A DNA stretch of 6,371 nucleotides from Desulfobacteraceae bacterium (GTDB lineage: Bacteria > Desulfobacterota > DSM-4660 > Desulfatiglandales > Desulfatiglandaceae): NCBI GenBank assembly GCA_030642205.1, contig DAOWOF010000139.1:1-6371 (forward strand), written 5' to 3'. A program made the position numbers and the translations under genes. Below the pieces are notes generated by a model. It was given only the letters and a program-made list of their open reading frames with translations, was not told where the DNA came from and did not search any database. Below, one piece after another: positions 6,251 through 6,371 of the stretch. Position 1 is the stretch's first letter. Each line of letters opens with the position of its first letter.

Positions 6251-6294
6251 CGTTCCCAGGCTCTGCCTGGGAATGCGTGTTTCAAGGCTCTGCC
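6251..6294. repeat. Palindromic intergenic-type repeat inserted in the receptor remnant
   Basis: Two GGCTCTGCC palindromes are arranged in tandem. The first has perfect 9-base arms TTCCCAGGC (6253-6261) and GCCTGGGAA (6265-6273) around TCT. The second has 5-base arms AAGGC (6284-6288) and GCCTT (6292-6296) around TCT. The 44-base unit is bounded by T7 (6244-6250) and T8 (6295-6302), which could be a duplicated target or a preferred insertion site. Sequences of this kind are, to my knowledge, dispersed in many copies in several bacterial genomes; copy number here cannot be seen. Confidence 0.75.
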
Positions 6295-6371
6295 TTTTTT
6301 TTAGACCAGCGATTTTACTGTTACCAATCCTTTTAACCCGATATAGTCACGGCCGCTGGAATATCTCCAAT

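Overview
The window looks like chromosomal DNA from an AT-rich, Gram-negative, probably anaerobic bacterium. The outer-membrane receptors with their signal peptides, the ArsA-type ATPase with an Hsp20-like tail and the GGCTCTGCC-type palindromic repeat would fit a Desulfobacterota (deltaproteobacterial) genome. That placement is an inference from general style, not a measured result. Every gene I can support lies on the minus strand, so the window reads from right to left.

Right end (5730-6371): the tail of a TonB-dependent receptor that enters from beyond the right edge and is broken. Its reading frame is interrupted by an in-frame TAA (6027-6029) and by a 44-base palindromic repeat (6251-6294) that sits between two A-tracts. 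Beyond the repeat the receptor similarity disappears.

Middle (4084-5608): a two-gene unit. A near-perfect 17+17 base inverted repeat (5571-5608) lies in its leader. Next comes a 397-residue ArsA/GET3-family ATPase with a C-terminal Hsp20-like domain and no arsenite-binding cysteine cluster. A 76-residue soluble protein follows, whose start overlaps the ATPase stop, so the two are very likely made together.

Centre-left (3346-4083): about 740 bases with no intact large gene. It holds an imperfect, multiply folded inverted-repeat element (3761-3930) and a short signal-peptide ORF followed by what look like decayed remnants (3411-3668).

Left (1-3369): a cobalamin-controlled unit. A sigma70-type promoter (3340-3369) leads into a well-preserved cobalamin riboswitch (3124-3326), then a strong intrinsic terminator (3022-3061). 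After these come a secreted 445-residue protein with a methionine-rich helical C-terminus (1647-2984) and a BtuB-like TonB-dependent receptor (1-1463, cut by the left edge). The simplest reading is a corrinoid-uptake operon that is switched on when cobalamin is scarce. The secreted protein, which I do not recognise, is a candidate new partner of the receptor, and this is the most interesting part of the window.
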